Translations under genes and position numbers: made by a program
The notes under the pieces: generated by a model
Database searches by the model: none
The model's input: only the letters and a program-made list of their open reading frames with translations
Told to the model about the DNA's origin: nothing
Part shown: one piece after another, positions 11,618 through 25,370 of the stretch
Layout of the letters: each line of letters begins with the position of its first letter
How positions within the stretch are numbered: the first letter of the stretch is position 1
Assembly: GCA_032207245.1 (NCBI GenBank)
Contig: CM063506.1
Location: 36,049,742 to 36,113,741, forward strand
Origin: Pardosa pseudoannulata
Lineage: Eukaryota > Arthropoda > Arachnida > Araneae > Lycosidae
Reading direction: 5' to 3'
Length of the DNA: 64,000 bases

Positions 11618-12545
11618 TTGAGAGATTTCGTCCTTAGAAGGCGGGGATGGTCTCATTCCACTTGGGGCAAGCGAATTTTTTGCCCTTTTTTAAGTACCGA
11701 TAATCTATTGTACAAAGAAACAATGCGCTTTTGCTGCAGAGACTGTTTTTTTTTTCAATGGTGTCTCGGTCACAAAGTAACGAATATTCTGTGCTTATTT
11801 CAATAATGCAGCTAAAGTTTGTGTTCCTAGAAAGAAATAGATTGTTACGTCAGAAAACACATTTAGAACTACTGGCAGTAAGTAAAACACAAGATTTAGA
11901 AAACATATCGTGAGATAATCTCAAATCTTAAAGGAAGGATCATAGCAGTAATACTATAGTTTCTCAACTCTCTCGTGACTTGTATTTGGCCTCAGAAACC
12001 CTAGTTTCAAAGGTACCTGTTTCCAGAAGATTTCATGAGTTTTTTAAACCTGCCTTTAGCTTGCTTTCCGCTTATTTCTACAATTAGAAGAGGCCGTTTA
12101 GCAGGGTGTAGAGAGCGTAGAAATTGGAGTATGGAGCACTGGAACTCTTTGGAGTCACTGGTTCCATCTAACCACCGATTCTCGTCGTATGTTTATATAT
12201 TGGACCAGAGTTTCGTTACCTTCCCTCCAATGTCCGTGACTATTATGGCACCGGAGAGATGCTGTCTTAGTGTCCAATGTTTGCCTTTTTAGGAGGGCAA
12301 TTGGTCCTGTGTTCATTTTAATGGATGATATGAGAAGCCAGTTAGAGAACTTCTAGTCGAAAATTTCCTAACAATGGAGGATATTCTCTGAATGCATTTA
12401 AGGAATAGATCTCCAAACCTCGAGAATGTCTAAATAATTATAAAGAATATCTGGACACTGTGGGGAGAGCAATTGCAACTCACAACCCGCCTCTTAGAAC
12501 TATCCAGGTCCTGAAAACAGCTTTGCTGAACAAGTGGGGCTAATT
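11618..12545 (+). pseudogene. broken Tc1-type transposase
   Basis: Scattered plus-strand pieces in several frames follow the order of a Tc1/mariner cut-and-paste transposase. RRRGWSHSTWGK near 11636 resembles the N-terminal helix-turn-helix; QLSRDLYLASETLVSKV (about 11960-12015) and RLAGCRERRNWSMEHW (about 12090-12140) resemble the linker region; FHLTTDSRRMFIYW follows near 12165; ILMDDM (about 12316-12335) is the second catalytic block, usually QDNA/MDDNARPH; LDTVGRAIATHNPPLRTIQV to LLNKWG near 12450-12540 is the C-terminal end. Numerous frameshifts and stops separate the pieces, so it is dead. No TIRs were located. Family assignment is secure, subfamily is not. Confidence 0.8.
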
Positions 12546-12930
12546 GTAACACGAATATATAAACTTTTTTATTTCAAGTATTAAATCACACTGAGAGGTC
12601 TGTATATCTGTGAAAGCAGGCAATACCCCCTATTAATCCATTTTTGTGTTCTATTCTGCATTCGCTGTTTCATACCTTCCGACACCAATGAGTGTTACAC
12701 ACGATCATACTCGTGTATTATAACTGTCAAATGGTTATTTATTTTATACTTTATCAATGTATGTATATATCAATATCTATTAAAATCTGTCCAGTAGTTT
12801 ATGAAATAAATGGCCAAATTTGAAATATCTTTTAATTTTGAACATGAGTATATATGGAGTTATTAATGTATATTAATATGTACTTTAATTTCATGTGCGA
12901 TTTTGAATTTGAAACAGATATTTTTACCAG
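12546..12930. other. AT-rich sequence after Tc1 remnant
   Basis: Possibly the 3' untranslated end of the Tc1 element; no TIR found. Confidence 0.4.
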
Positions 12931-12936
12931 TTACAC

Positions 12937-12973
12937 ACACACACATATATATATATATAAATATATGTAAATA

Positions 12974-13062
<89 letters not shown>

Positions 13063-13094
13063 ACATATATATGTATATATATAATATATGCATA
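12937..13094. repeat. compound (CA)n(TA)n(TG)n microsatellite
   Basis: CA repeats, then about 65 bp of TA, then TG repeats and decayed TA. Because CA and TG are complementary, the array is a large imperfect palindrome. ORFs across it are artefacts. Confidence 0.95.
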
Positions 13095-13700
13095 TATACA
13101 TTCATGTACACATTAAAATAATCATATACATTTCATATTATATGGTAAACACTTATTTTTAGTATATTTAAATAAAATCAAATTTCATCAAATTTTCTGT
13201 TATTTTATTTTTGTTACATAAGCTTACTTTCGTGAAATTCCTTTTATTCATTGCGATAGTAAAATTTCTTTTAGAACCCTCTTTAAAGATCAGTATACAA
13301 TGATTTAAATTACATATAAGTTCCTCAAGGCGACAAAAGTCCTCCAAAATTCCAGAATTCAACCAAAATTACAAAATTTCTGTTCTTTTCAAAACCTTGA
13401 TCTTGACGAACAGTTTCAAAATAAATTGAAATGTTTTCAATAGCATGGTTATTTTATTTCAGTAAAACGTATTTGATGCATTTACTCGTTTTAAAGATTA
13501 AGACATTTTATTCCAGATTCATGTTTTTTAGCTTATTTGTCACGTCAAAATGTAACTGTTGCATCTCTTAAATCAACCTAAAATTAGAAATTGTGGAATT
13601 TTGTATTCTGTAATAATACAGGAATATTGTTATTAAAATGTGTTTCATGAAAATGACTATACTTTTCTAAAAACTTAAGCATTTTCAAGTTAAAGAGGGG

Positions 13701-14742
13701 TGTAACGTAACCGGTCCTTGTTTTAGGTGACACAATGAACAATTAGGTGTTTCTTGTATAATTGATTTATTTATTGCGTATCTCTGCTATATACATCATT
13801 TCTATATAAACACACACACACACACAAAATTCAGATCAAAGGTATGTGATTCGATACACGTAGGCATGAATAGAGACGTGCAATATCTAAGATCTGCCTC
13901 TGCCGAAATATTGGCGATCGGACAGAATAAACAATTCGGTAGCTCGCGTGAACGTTCACTGAAGTAATTAAGTAGAAAGTACTCTCAATTAGACGAGATA
14001 AGTTAAAATATCAACTGGTTTTCTTCTAAGAATATTAAAACACAGTTAGAGTTCCTAAGGGGAATATGCAATCAATCCTGAAGAGGATTATATAAAAAAA
14101 AACCACTGCACATGGTATCGTTCTCAATCTCAGCAAGAAATATATCCCAAGGCGGGTTTTTCGCTAAAAAACTCTCCGAGGGAGAGACTGGTCAAGATGA
14201 CCTCCGAGTTAGCCTACTCTGGTTAACTTTCAAAATGAAAAATCCCAAGGTGAGATTATACAAAAAAAACCCTCTCCGATAGAGAAACTGGTCAAGGCGA
14301 CCTCCGAATTAGCTGGTTGCTAGCTAACTCTTTAAAAAATCTTCTCTCTCCTCTTTTTTTAGAGGAGAGCCTCTAAGAGAGGGGGTCTCTAAGAAAGGGG
14401 CCTCACCCACAATTTCATCATTAGATCATCTGGCGATGATCTCACCTTCAACCAACTGGATTGGTCTGGGCTAGACAATCACCGGCCGCAAACCAAGGAG
14501 TCTCTGGATTTCCGTGTCGGTGAAGATCCAATGTCGGACATTCCTTTGTAGTTCCGATGGTCATATTTCTGGCTGTCAGTCTGGCACCGGGTTGTCTGGT
14601 CTGTTGTTTCGCTACTATAGGACACAAAAGTCTAGACATCGTGGTGCCGGGGGAAACAATCTCTTTGTATCCACATAAGCGAAGTTCATTTCTCAAAGCA
14701 AAGTTCTTTGATGTCGACGCACCACTAAATCACTCCGTTACA
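13701..14742. other. LTR-like block, tentative
   Basis: Begins TGTAACGTAACCGG and ends CACTCCGTTACA, a TG..CA pair with 7-bp inverted termini TGTAACG/CGTTACA, as many Gypsy-type LTRs have. Inside are a TATA-like TTATATAAAA near 14088, a (CA)n stretch near 13808, a ~100-bp duplicated motif (CTCTCCGA, GACTGGTCAAG, GACCTCCGA at 14172 and 14272) and a GC-richer 3' part. No target duplication is visible at these ends (AGGGG versus GTGTC), so the boundaries could be coincidental. ORFs of 82-91 codons on both strands at 14448-14832 are unrecognised. Confidence 0.35.
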
Positions 14743-15359
14743 GTGTCGTCTTCAGGGAAAGAATGCAAAAATGTTAAAATTTTGTACAAATATATGTATA
14801 TCCAAGATTATATGTCTATACAAGATTCCTGATTTAAAATTTTTTTTCATGACAGGTCATCCTCGTAATTTTCCTATCTTCAACATGACATTCGCACATA
14901 CCAAACAAATGTACTCTTGTATGTTGTCTGTGTAAGACGAGTTCGTCAGTTCATCTTTATTTAGATGAAAATATAGGATTTTTACTAGGTATTTCGTTTG
15001 TCATTGAAATATGAATGAGATCATTTCTCGCCACGATGACTGCAATTAGAAATGTTACCAATTTCTCCCGTGTGATCAATGAAGAAAGATTTTAATACGT
15101 TTTATATAATATATAGCTTCTTAATTTCTGTAATCTCTCTCTCTCCCTACTGATAATCATATGTAATCTACTGAGTAGTCTTTTGATGTCTGGAAAATAT
15201 ATGAAATTTTTTAAAGTTATGAAGTTCTGAAGCATTAAAATTTCAAAATTATTACTAATTTAAAGTTTTGTAGTGTAAAGTTAAAGTAGTCATCCTATTG
15301 TGTTTAGAACATGTTTTGTTCTTATGCAGTTTATTTTATTCTTGGTACATAGTGCCGAT

Positions 15360-15945
15360 CAAATCTCCGATATCTATGCGGCTAGAAACAGAGCGATACC
15401 AACGACGATTGGGGAGAATCATTAAACGTAACAGAAGTGCAACCCTTCCGCAAAATGCTGCAGATTTCAATACTGGGCTATCAAGAAGTGTCACTGTACG
15501 AACCACTTAACGAAACATCATCGATATAGGCTTTCGGAGCCGAAGGCCCCTCGTGTACCATTGATAACTGCACGACACAAATCTGCCTTGGCCCGTCAAC
15601 ACCGATATTGGACTATTGATAACTGGAAACAAGTTCTGGCGACACTGCACAGGTCTAGCATTACTACAGAGGGGTACGTGGAACACTCTTCGGACTTTAA
15701 ACACTTCCGCTAGCAACAAAACCTCCAGACATGAATGTTACTGAGCATTTCTGAGATGCCTTGGAAATTGCTGTTTAGAAGTGATCTCCGCCACCTCATA
15801 CTGTTATGGATTTATGGAGAGAACTGCAGGATTCATGGTGTCAATTACCTCCAGTCCTACTTGAGACATTAATCAAGTTCATGCCACGTCGTTTTGCGGT
15901 ACTTCTGCATGCTTGCAGGGGCCCTGAACGATATTAGGTAGATGT
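15360..15945 (+). pseudogene. internally deleted Tc1-type transposase
   Basis: RIIKRNRSATLPQ and AADFNTGLSRSVTVRTT (15415-15510) are the DNA-binding to linker region of a Tc1-like transposase; RQHRYWTIDNWKQVLA follows (about 15590-15640) in another frame. The sequence then jumps directly to HSSDF near 15680, so most of the DDE catalytic core is missing. The tail resumes as DLWRELQDSWCQLPP and [15 protein letters not shown] with a stop near 15945, matching the family's usual C-terminus. Several frameshifts add to the deletion. It is a different Tc1 subfamily from the copy at 11.6-12.5 kb. An AT microsatellite begins immediately after it. Confidence 0.85.
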
Positions 15946-15967
15946 CCCTGTTCTTTTGTCTCTTCAA

Positions 15968-15969
15968 TG

Positions 15970-16000
<31 letters not shown>

Positions 16001-16066
16001 ATATGTATATATATGTATATATATATGTATATGTATATATATATGTATATATATGTATATATATAT

Positions 16067-16134
<68 letters not shown>
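15968..16134. repeat. (TA)n microsatellite with TATATATG variants
   Basis: About 165 bp of TA repeat; the first half carries regular ATGTATATAT variants, the second half is pure TA. Confidence 0.95.
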
Positions 16135-16139
<5 letters not shown>

Positions 16140-16488
16140 ATTTTTCAATTAAAATATGACCTATTTACCTACTAGTATGGTAAAAAATGTTTTGTAAGGG
16201 TTTTTATATAAAAAAGGAATCTTTTAGCACTTTCAGTAACTACAGCATGTTTACTTTCAAGTTTGAATTTATGTGTGATAATTTATGTCCAGTTGAAGGT
16301 GGTAACTATACTGAATAAGATATTTTATTTTCTCCTTTATTTTGACTTTTTTTTAATAACTAGTAAATAAATAATACAAAAAATTTGTCAGGGAGTGGAG
16401 TGTTTCATTACTACATAATAATTATGTTGTGTTTTATTTCCTACGCTAAATTCAGTATTATTTAAAATCAACTGAAAAAAAAATATTA

Positions 16489-19318
16489 TTTATTTGAAAA
16501 GCGGTCATTTGACCACCATTGGTAGAAAAAGGCATAAATAAAATGCATGTGGTATAGTGGTATCTAAGGTTTTATATATTGTTAATTAGGTTTATGAAAC
16601 TTTTATATTTTGAAATTTAGTTTGGTTACATATTTTTTTTTTGATTGATCGCATTAACTGCAATTTTGCTCCATCATTGTAAACTGTTTCCTATACAAAT
16701 ATGAATAAAAACAATATTATGAAATCAGGTAATAGTTACAGCTCTAAAATTGTAAAGAAAGAACAGAAATGACATGGTATTAAAAAATAATACTAGAAGA
16801 AAGTTATCTCAAGCTTTTATTTGAGCTTAAACCCGTACCATATTATCTGCAAAACATTTTCTTCTGTATGTTTACGTTTTCCAGAGAATTTAATACTTTT
16901 ATTTTGCAAAAAAGTTCTCTGTCACAGTTCTGTGACAGCTGAAAAACTAATACAGAATTAGAATAAGATACGATTTTTATCCATGGGTGTTTATATTTCT
17001 TGCCGGAGGTAATCTTTTGACACATTTCAATCGATTTTTTCTGTATCGAAGTTCGCTTATATAAGATATGAACTTTAAAAGTTTTATAAACAACTTTAAT
17101 TGACTAGTAAAAGGGAAAATAGTATTTCTCATTGTGTAAGTTATTTTTAAATGAACATTTTTTGAAAATATATGTAATTACAAGTTTATTATAGTTATTA
17201 GTATGTTATTTTTTATAACAGATATTTCTTACAAATAAATGTATAAATTATATCTGATTGGCTGAAAAAATGCCTTCAATGATTGCAATTCATAAAAATT
17301 TTTTAAAACTTTAAGAAAGCACTATGATAACATATTTTGTATTAAATAAAACAAAATACCTAAATGGATTTTTTCTATAAATTTAAGTACTTTATTTATT
17401 TGTAGTCACATTTGAAAATCAATACAATATTATGTACATTAGGTAGTAGCAATTAATCTTTTCCTAGAACACTTTTTAATAAATTTGATTGTAAATACTT
17501 AGATTTATTTTTAATTACTTTTTTATTTACACAACAGAAAATTATTTTTAGAAGGCTAATTGAAAGCGTTTTGAATAAGGTTCTTACTGAATAATTTTGA
17601 ATTATAGTATTTCAAAATAAATATTTTCAAGAAAGGTTTTCTAAAAATGAAATATATTATTGCATTTTATAATTTTTTTTTATTAACAGGATTTACTATT
17701 TTTTTTATTTAAATTTAACAATGTTAATATACGAAGAAACATTTTCTACTTCTGTCTTAATTGAACTTCTGCAGGAATATAGATAGTGTTTTATTGAGTT
17801 TTAAATAGAATAAAAATGTTAAGTATACCGCCATTTGATCCTGGCGACAAAAAAGTCGCCAACCGGCTCTTTTACTACATTTGTCTCGAAATTATCCATT
17901 TCACATTATTTTATTTATTTTTTTACTTGCTATCTGCTCGTGACCGTTTCTTTAAAACAGGATACCTCTTCGCGATATTTGTTAAATTATTGTAGTCCTT
18001 TACTAGAGTACCAACTTGTCTAATAAAAATTTTTTTGAACATGTAGTTTATTTGAAAAGAGGTCATCTGACCGTCATCGGTAAAAAAAGTTATATAAAAA
18101 TTTTATGTGGTATAGTGTTATATCTAAGGTATTAGATATTGTTAATCAAGTTTATAAAACTTTTTTATTTTAAAATTCAGTTTGGTTAATTATTTCTCGT
18201 ATTAATTGTTATTTTCCTCCAGCATTGTAACCTGTTTCCTATGCAAATATGAACAAAAACAACTTTGTGAAATCAGGTGATAGTTACGGCTATAAGATTG
18301 TAAAGAATGAACAGAAATGACAAAGTGTTCAAAAATAATACTAGAAGAAAATACATCGAAAGTTATCTCAAGCTTTTATTTGAGCTTAAACCCGTACCAT
18401 ATTATCTACAAAACATTTTCTTCGTATGTTTACGTTTTCCAGAGAATTTAATACTTTTATTTTGCAAAAAAGTTCTCTGTCACAGTTCTGTGACAGCTGA
18501 AAAACTAATACAAAATTAGAATAAGATACGATTTTTATCCAAGGGTGTTTATATTTCTTGCCGGAGGTAATCTTTTGACACATTTCAATCGATTTTTTCT
18601 GTATCGAAGTTCGCTTATATAAGATATGAACTTTAAGGCCCTTACTCTGGACGTTGCGGTTCGTTTTCGCACCTTCGTTGTGACGTCATTTTGACGTCAG
18701 CCTCAGAACATTATGTGAGCAAATGATTAAGCTGACGTCAAAGTGACGTCACAAACGAAGGTGAGAAACGAACCGCAACGTCCAGAGTAAGCCCCTAAAA
18801 GTTTTATAAACAACTTTAATTGACTAGTAAAAGGGAAAATAGTATTTCTCATTGTGTAAGTTATTTTTAAATGAACATTTTTTGAAAATATATGTAATTA
18901 CAAGTTTATTATAGTTATTAGTATGTTATTTTTATAACAGATATTTTCTACTTATAAATGTATAAATTATATCTGGTTGACTGAAAAAATGCCTTCAGTG
19001 ATTGCAATTCATAATTTTTTTTAAAACTTTAAAAAAGCACTATGATAACATTTTTTTTTGTATTACATAAAAATAAAATACCTAAATGAATTTTTTCTAT
19101 AAATTTAAGTACTTTATTTATTTGTGTTCACATTTGAAAATCAATAAAATATTATGTACTTTAGGTAGTAGCAATTAGTCTTTTCATAGAACACTTTTTT
19201 AATAAATTTGATTGTAAATACTTAGATTTATTTTTAATTACTTTTTTATTTACACAATAGAAAATTATTTTTAGAAGGTAATTGAAAAGCGTTTTGAATA
19301 AGGTTCTTACTGAATAAT
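16489..19318. repeat. 1.1-kb direct duplication (16489-17595 and 18047-19318)
   Basis: Both copies run from TTATTTGAAAAG through GAATAAGGTTCTTACTGAATAA. Copy 1 is 1107 bp; copy 2 is 1272 bp, of which 162 bp are an inserted MITE plus its target duplication, leaving 1110 bp. The middle is nearly identical in the two, including an overlapping minus-strand frame (16843-17025 and 18386-18583) with the same protein start MCQKITSGKKYKHPWIKIVS; I do not recognise it and it has no supporting gene context. The spacer 17596-18046 is AT-rich with nothing recognised except GGCGACAAAAAAGTCGCC, a short hairpin at about 17843. Confidence 0.9.
18637..18795. mobile_element. palindromic Tourist-like MITE with four CRE octamers
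   Basis: 159-bp near-perfect palindrome starting GGCCCTTACTCTGGACGTTG and ending with the complement of GGGGCTTACTCTGGACGTTG. It is flanked by TAA (18634-18636 and 18796-18798); the other copy of the 1.1-kb duplication has the uninterrupted site CTTTAAAAGTT with a single TAA at 17076-17078. A 3-bp TWA duplication and GG-starting ends fit PIF/Harbinger-derived MITEs. Four perfect TGACGTCA octamers (the CREB/ATF site) occur in its arms. Confidence 0.9.
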
Positions 19319-19639
19319 GTTCTTTCTTTTAAATGCAAAATGCAATAAATAAATACAGAAAAGTGAAGTATATATTTTTAAAAATAGTTTCATACTTATA
19401 AAAGGTGATATAATAATTTATTGTATTAGAACAATAATTATAACAACAATGAAATAGTAATCCTCTTTGCTCAAAATACACAAAACAAAACAGTATAAAA
19501 AAGACATTCTTATGTAAAATTTCATACATCACAATACCTAGATTGACAGTGACGCCTTGTTTTATAGTAAAATAACTTATGTATTTTCAGTTCATATGAT
19601 AAAAATATGATAAAGAAGCGGTAATTGATAATATAAGAA

Positions 19640-20946
19640 TCCCCTATATAATAATAGCCTAAGTTGTCTGTCCTCGAATTTCTGAAGCGGTTGTACTTGG
19701 AATGGATACAGCCATCCATATTGGAATTTTCATGAGTTAGGGTTAGCAAAATTGAAAGCGAGTTCGAAATTCACCCCATCCCCACTTTTCGAGCGTTTAA
19801 TGTTATTATTTCAAACCTTATCCTTCCTCTTATTCTATACAAAATTCATTCTTGATAGTATGGCAAAGGCAGCGAGTAATATTTAAATTTCTGGACTGTT
19901 TCTACTTGAAACTTCATATACTCTAATTAGTTCGCCTACAACGTGCAGGCGTTGTACGTTTGGTAAAATGTCCGCCCATTTGATCGTTGTACTAATCGGG
20001 TTGACGATTCTATCCCCGACGCAACCTATTTTTTTTAATGTCTAATAAATTTAATATTTTCTGCTTTTTCTTTTAAATTCTTATTCCGAAAGTTGTTTTA
20101 TTATTTTAAAAGTCGTTTTATTATTTTTAAAATAAATTTTTACTATTTTTTCAACTTTTTATAATTTTTATTATTTTTATTTTATTTATTTTATTATTTT
20201 TATTTTATTAAATTCACGTATTGCTTTACGGATGTCCCTGGCCACATAGACATTTCATGTTGTGTATCCTTAAACTTTCTTCTCGTAATGTAATAATAGC
20301 CTAAGTTATCTGTCCGTCTGTCCTCGAAGTTATGAAGCTTTTGGACCTGGAATGGATAGAGCATCCATATTGGACTTTTGATGAGTTAGGGTTCGCAAAA
20401 TTCAAAGCGATTAAAGTTTATTGTTTCCTAAACTATAGATCCGATTCTGAAGTAAATTGGTATGAATAAGTTTCGTATCACAGCGAAAAATACTGTCCTC
20501 TTTAAAACGTTCGAAATCCACCCTGTCCCCTTTTCGAGCATTTAATGCCATTATATCGAGCCTCATTTTAAGAGCAAGCGATTAAATTTATCAATTAATC
20601 ACATAATAAATAGGTAAAAATAACAATTATTTTCTAGCCTTATGACGTCATTTCTTTAACCATCTCATCTAATTATTTCTTATTTTAAATTATTCAAATA
20701 TTTTCTGCATTATTTTCATGCGTTTTATCACTAAATTTAGATATTACATAAATAATTTTCTTTATTATTTGACTTAAATAATAGATTAAGTACATATGTG
20801 ATAATTTTAATCGATTATTTTTATTGAAAGGTAATTATCAGCCAGAAGAAAAACAAACCATTTTTTTACCTGCCTCATAGGGTTCTTTACAATTCTGAGA
20901 AATGAAAAATTTTACTGATCCCGATATATGAATGGCTATATGTTAG
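19640..20946 (+). mobile_element. non-autonomous Helitron (copy A)
   Basis: The 5' end TCCCCTATATAATAATAGCC follows an A, and the 3' end reads GGCTATATGTTAG followed by T, the A^T insertion of Helitrons. The 3' hairpin is decayed (CCCGATATATGAATGG) compared with copy B. A second 5'-like start (AATAATAGCCTAAGTTATCT) occurs at about 20291, so this may be two overlapping insertions or an internal duplication. 19800-20280 is unlike the other copies. No Rep/helicase coding is present. Confidence 0.75.
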
Positions 20947-22082
<1,136 letters not shown>

Positions 22083-22424
22083 AAAATCGTGGTGCAGAGT
22101 TAAGGCGAATGGAACGCAGTCTTCTTGATAATAATAAGTTTCATTAACTCATCGTTCTTACGGAAAGCAACAATCGCCATTTTCAATGTTCGTGGAGAAG
22201 CTATGCGTGAAGGTGTTGACCGTGCCATGTCCAATTGCCAAATTTTCAACTTATCTGTTTGCAAGCTCATGAAATCGCTGAGATATGCTTTCGCCTGACC
22301 GGATTATCCTGAAACCTTACGCGAGCGTGGGTCTTTTTCATTCATTTTATTATTATAAAAGAGTTCTCTTTTTAGAACCGTTTTTAACTTACATAATTTC
22401 CAACTACCCTTTTTTTTAGACCTG

Positions 22425-22489
<65 letters not shown>
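22425..22489. repeat. (AC)n(AT)n microsatellite
   Basis: Same CA-then-TA organisation as at 21.8 kb; immediately precedes the first copy of the 840-bp duplication. The interval 22081-22424 holds nothing recognised. Confidence 0.95.
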
Positions 22490-22490
<1 letters not shown>

Positions 22491-24345
22491 TTGAGTTTTT
22501 ATTAAAGACAATCTCATCTAGTAAATTGAAAGCTTATTTTTAAATTATATTACAGAATAATAACAACAAAACTAATTATTTTCTGTTATTAAAAGGAAAA
22601 TTAGATTAAATTTATTCACATTTCTTGCTGAAAGATTTTTTGTATGGATAATTTATAAAATATCTCATAAAATATCTTAATAAAATATACATTTTCAATA
22701 ATGAAAAACTTTACCATCAATAATAATAAGCAGTGCTTACGTTTCTAAAGGCTTTAGTGCAGTTGTTATTGAAGAGCATCATTAAGATATTTCGAATGTA
22801 AAAATGTATGGAAGAAAAAGAACAAGGACAGATTAATGAATCAACCATTTTCTCAAGAGGGGATTTTTTCATTGTATAACTAAAACTGATGCTTTGTCTC
22901 CAATGGATAGAGTGCATTCTTTTATTCAAGATATATTTATCCATAAGTAGTTTATGTCACAACATTCAAAATATATTTTGATTCTAATGAGTTTGAATTA
23001 TCTTTATTTACAAAGTGGCGTAAGTTTAGGCTTACAATGCAAGACTCTGGAAGTTTAAGAAAAAATCAATTTTGTAAACGGAGTTATAAGTATTAAAATA
23101 GGATTCTTATCGTTTTAGACTGAATCACGTGCTAAAATTTCTATTACATATCTATTGCATTTTCGCAGACTGGGTTATCGTTGATCTCTGTCTTAGTTAT
23201 TTTTTCCTCGATATATTTTCTTTTAGTTTTTCACCAATATCATTGTATTTCGATCGCGCTGTCTCTATGTCCGGTAGTCCGTCACACCCTAATCATTTTG
23301 GATACGATTTCTCATGTGTCCCGTACAACGAAGCATTGGCTCGTCCAAGTAGCATTGACAACAACAACAACATATGTCTGCATATAGGGAAAAAGAGTCT
23401 GGATATTATTAAGGTAAAGAATTAAAAAAAGAATATAAAGTATTAGAAACTATTTGTCTTTTATAATATACAGCCAAAAATTTCATTAATTTTACTGGTA
23501 GTCAATTTGAGTTTTTATTGACGGCAATCTCATCTAGTAAATTGAAAGCTTATTTTTAAATTATATTACAGAATAATAACAACAAAACTAATTATTTTCT
23601 GTTATTAAAAGGAAAATAAGATTAAATTTATGCACATTTCTTGTTGGAAGATCTTTATGTATGGATAATTCATAAAATCATAATATTTTAATAAAATATA
23701 CATTTTCAATAATGAAAAACTTTACCATCAACAATAATAAGCAGTGCTTACGTTTCTAAAGGCTTTAGTGCAGTTGTTATTGAAGAGCGTCATTAAGATA
23801 TTTCGAATGTAAAAAAGTATGGAAGAAAAAGAACAAGGACAGATTAATGAATCAACCATTTTCTCAAGAGGGGATTTTTTTCATTGTATAACTAAAGCTG
23901 ACACTTTGTCTCGAATGGATAGTGGGCATTCTTTTATTCAAGATATATTTATCCATAAGTAGTTTATGTCACAACATTCAAAATATATTTTGATTCTAAT
24001 GAGTTTGAATTATGTTTATTTACAAAGTGGCTTAAGTTTAGGCTTAGAATGCATGACTCTGGAAATTTAAGAAAAAATAAATTTTGTAAACGGAGTTATA
24101 AGTATCAAAATAGGATTCTTATCGTTTTAGACTGAATCACGTGCTAAAATTTCTATTACATATCTATTGCATTTTCACAGACTAGGTTATCGTTGATCTT
24201 TTTCTTGGTTATTTTTCCTAGATATATTTCTTTAAATTTTCACCGATATCATTGTATTTCGATCGCGCTGTCTCTATGTCCGGTAGTCCGTCACACCCTA
24301 ATAATTTTGGATACGATTTATCATGTGTCCCGTACAACGAAGCAG
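22490..24345. repeat. ~840-bp tandem duplication (22490-23334 and 23509-24345)
   Basis: Both copies run from TTTGAGTTTTTATT to CCCGTACAACGAAGCA with few differences. The 3' part includes CGATCGCGCTGTCTCTATGTCCGGTAGTCCGTCA split into recognisable GC-richer words in both. Copies diverge abruptly after GAAGCA. In the spacer, about 23338-23373 has an (ACAAC)n-rich end reminiscent of the SINE-1 3' tail. Open frames here are not shared as intact proteins between the copies. Confidence 0.88.
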
Positions 24346-24830
24346 ACATGGAAACGAAACAATCAGAGCCGTAGATTATTAAAACTTAACAACGGTTCAT
24401 TTATTTCACAAAAAGAAAACGTTTAAAAGAATAAATAAACCCCATGCAGATGCAACCTATCATTCAGAGAGGAGATCACTCTAGATCAACCTGCTCTCTC
24501 AGAGTTCTGCCGGGAGTTTCTCTCGCTTTCTTCTTTTTCAAACAGGAAACCTCGGTTTTAGGGGATATCGACCCCCCTCTTTGACCTTTGTCCTTGGGGT
24601 ACCTGAAGCGCCCTTGGCGCCTGGCCGACTCGATCAAAGCAAAATTCCTTCCGGTGTGTTGAAAAACGACCCGCTTGACACCTCCGTACGTCAAGAAAAC
24701 CATTACGGGGACAATACTGTCATTTTCACTTGTTAAAATGAACAAAAGTTTGTTTGATCACCGACAGAGACGGACGAGACTCTTACAAATAGTAATGTAC
24801 ATATATCTTCATACTTAATGACTATGCATT
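24346..24830. other. GC-richer unique block, unclassified
   Basis: Starts precisely where the 840-bp duplication ends. An 89-codon frame on the minus strand (24476-24745) has no recognisable domain. Likely part of an LTR element adjoining the LTR-like piece at 25.05-25.37 kb, but no terminal repeats were found. Confidence 0.35.
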
Positions 24831-25046
24831 GCTCCATTTTAGGTACATCTTGAAAAAGCTGCACAATCTAATGACATGCAACATATTTTGCCCAATGCGT
24901 AAATGCCAACAAGGAAAGTGTAGAGGGGAAGACCGACTGAGCGTCGACGCCAGCCTCACGTATAAGTGGAGAAATTACAAATTTGAACGAAAACTAATTC
25001 ATCCTGCTGAATTTTCTTTATTTTTAATATAAATAAATGTGAGAAT

Positions 25047-25370
25047 AAGCAATAACAATGCTAATTATGCGATAATCCCAGAGGGACCATACAGAAAGAT
25101 CCGCCCAACATGGCGTTTTATAAAAATAAAAATGGTGACAAAATTGCCACAAAAGATTTTAGCTGCACTCTTCTTCGTATTCCCACAGATCTCTCGAATA
25201 ATTGGGACAGCGTTGCCTGGGCCGAAGATGCCTACTCCGAGGTTAGCAACCCCTCTTGTCCAAGAAAGGAGGACCAAGAATCCTTCTTGTCCAAGTCCTT
25301 GTCGAAGGAGGGTCACTGACACAACTTTCGCCTTTAGGTAAGTGTCTCGTGCTGGTAAATCTTTGTTACA
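25047..25370 (+). mobile_element. divergent LTR-A fragment
   Basis: GTTGCCTGGGCCGAAGA, GTTAGCAACCCCTCTTGTCC, GGAGGGTCACTGACA and a terminal TTTGTTACA follow the order of the solo LTRs at 50504-50974 and 61822-62299. The 5' part is poorly conserved and the left boundary is a guess. Confidence 0.5.
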
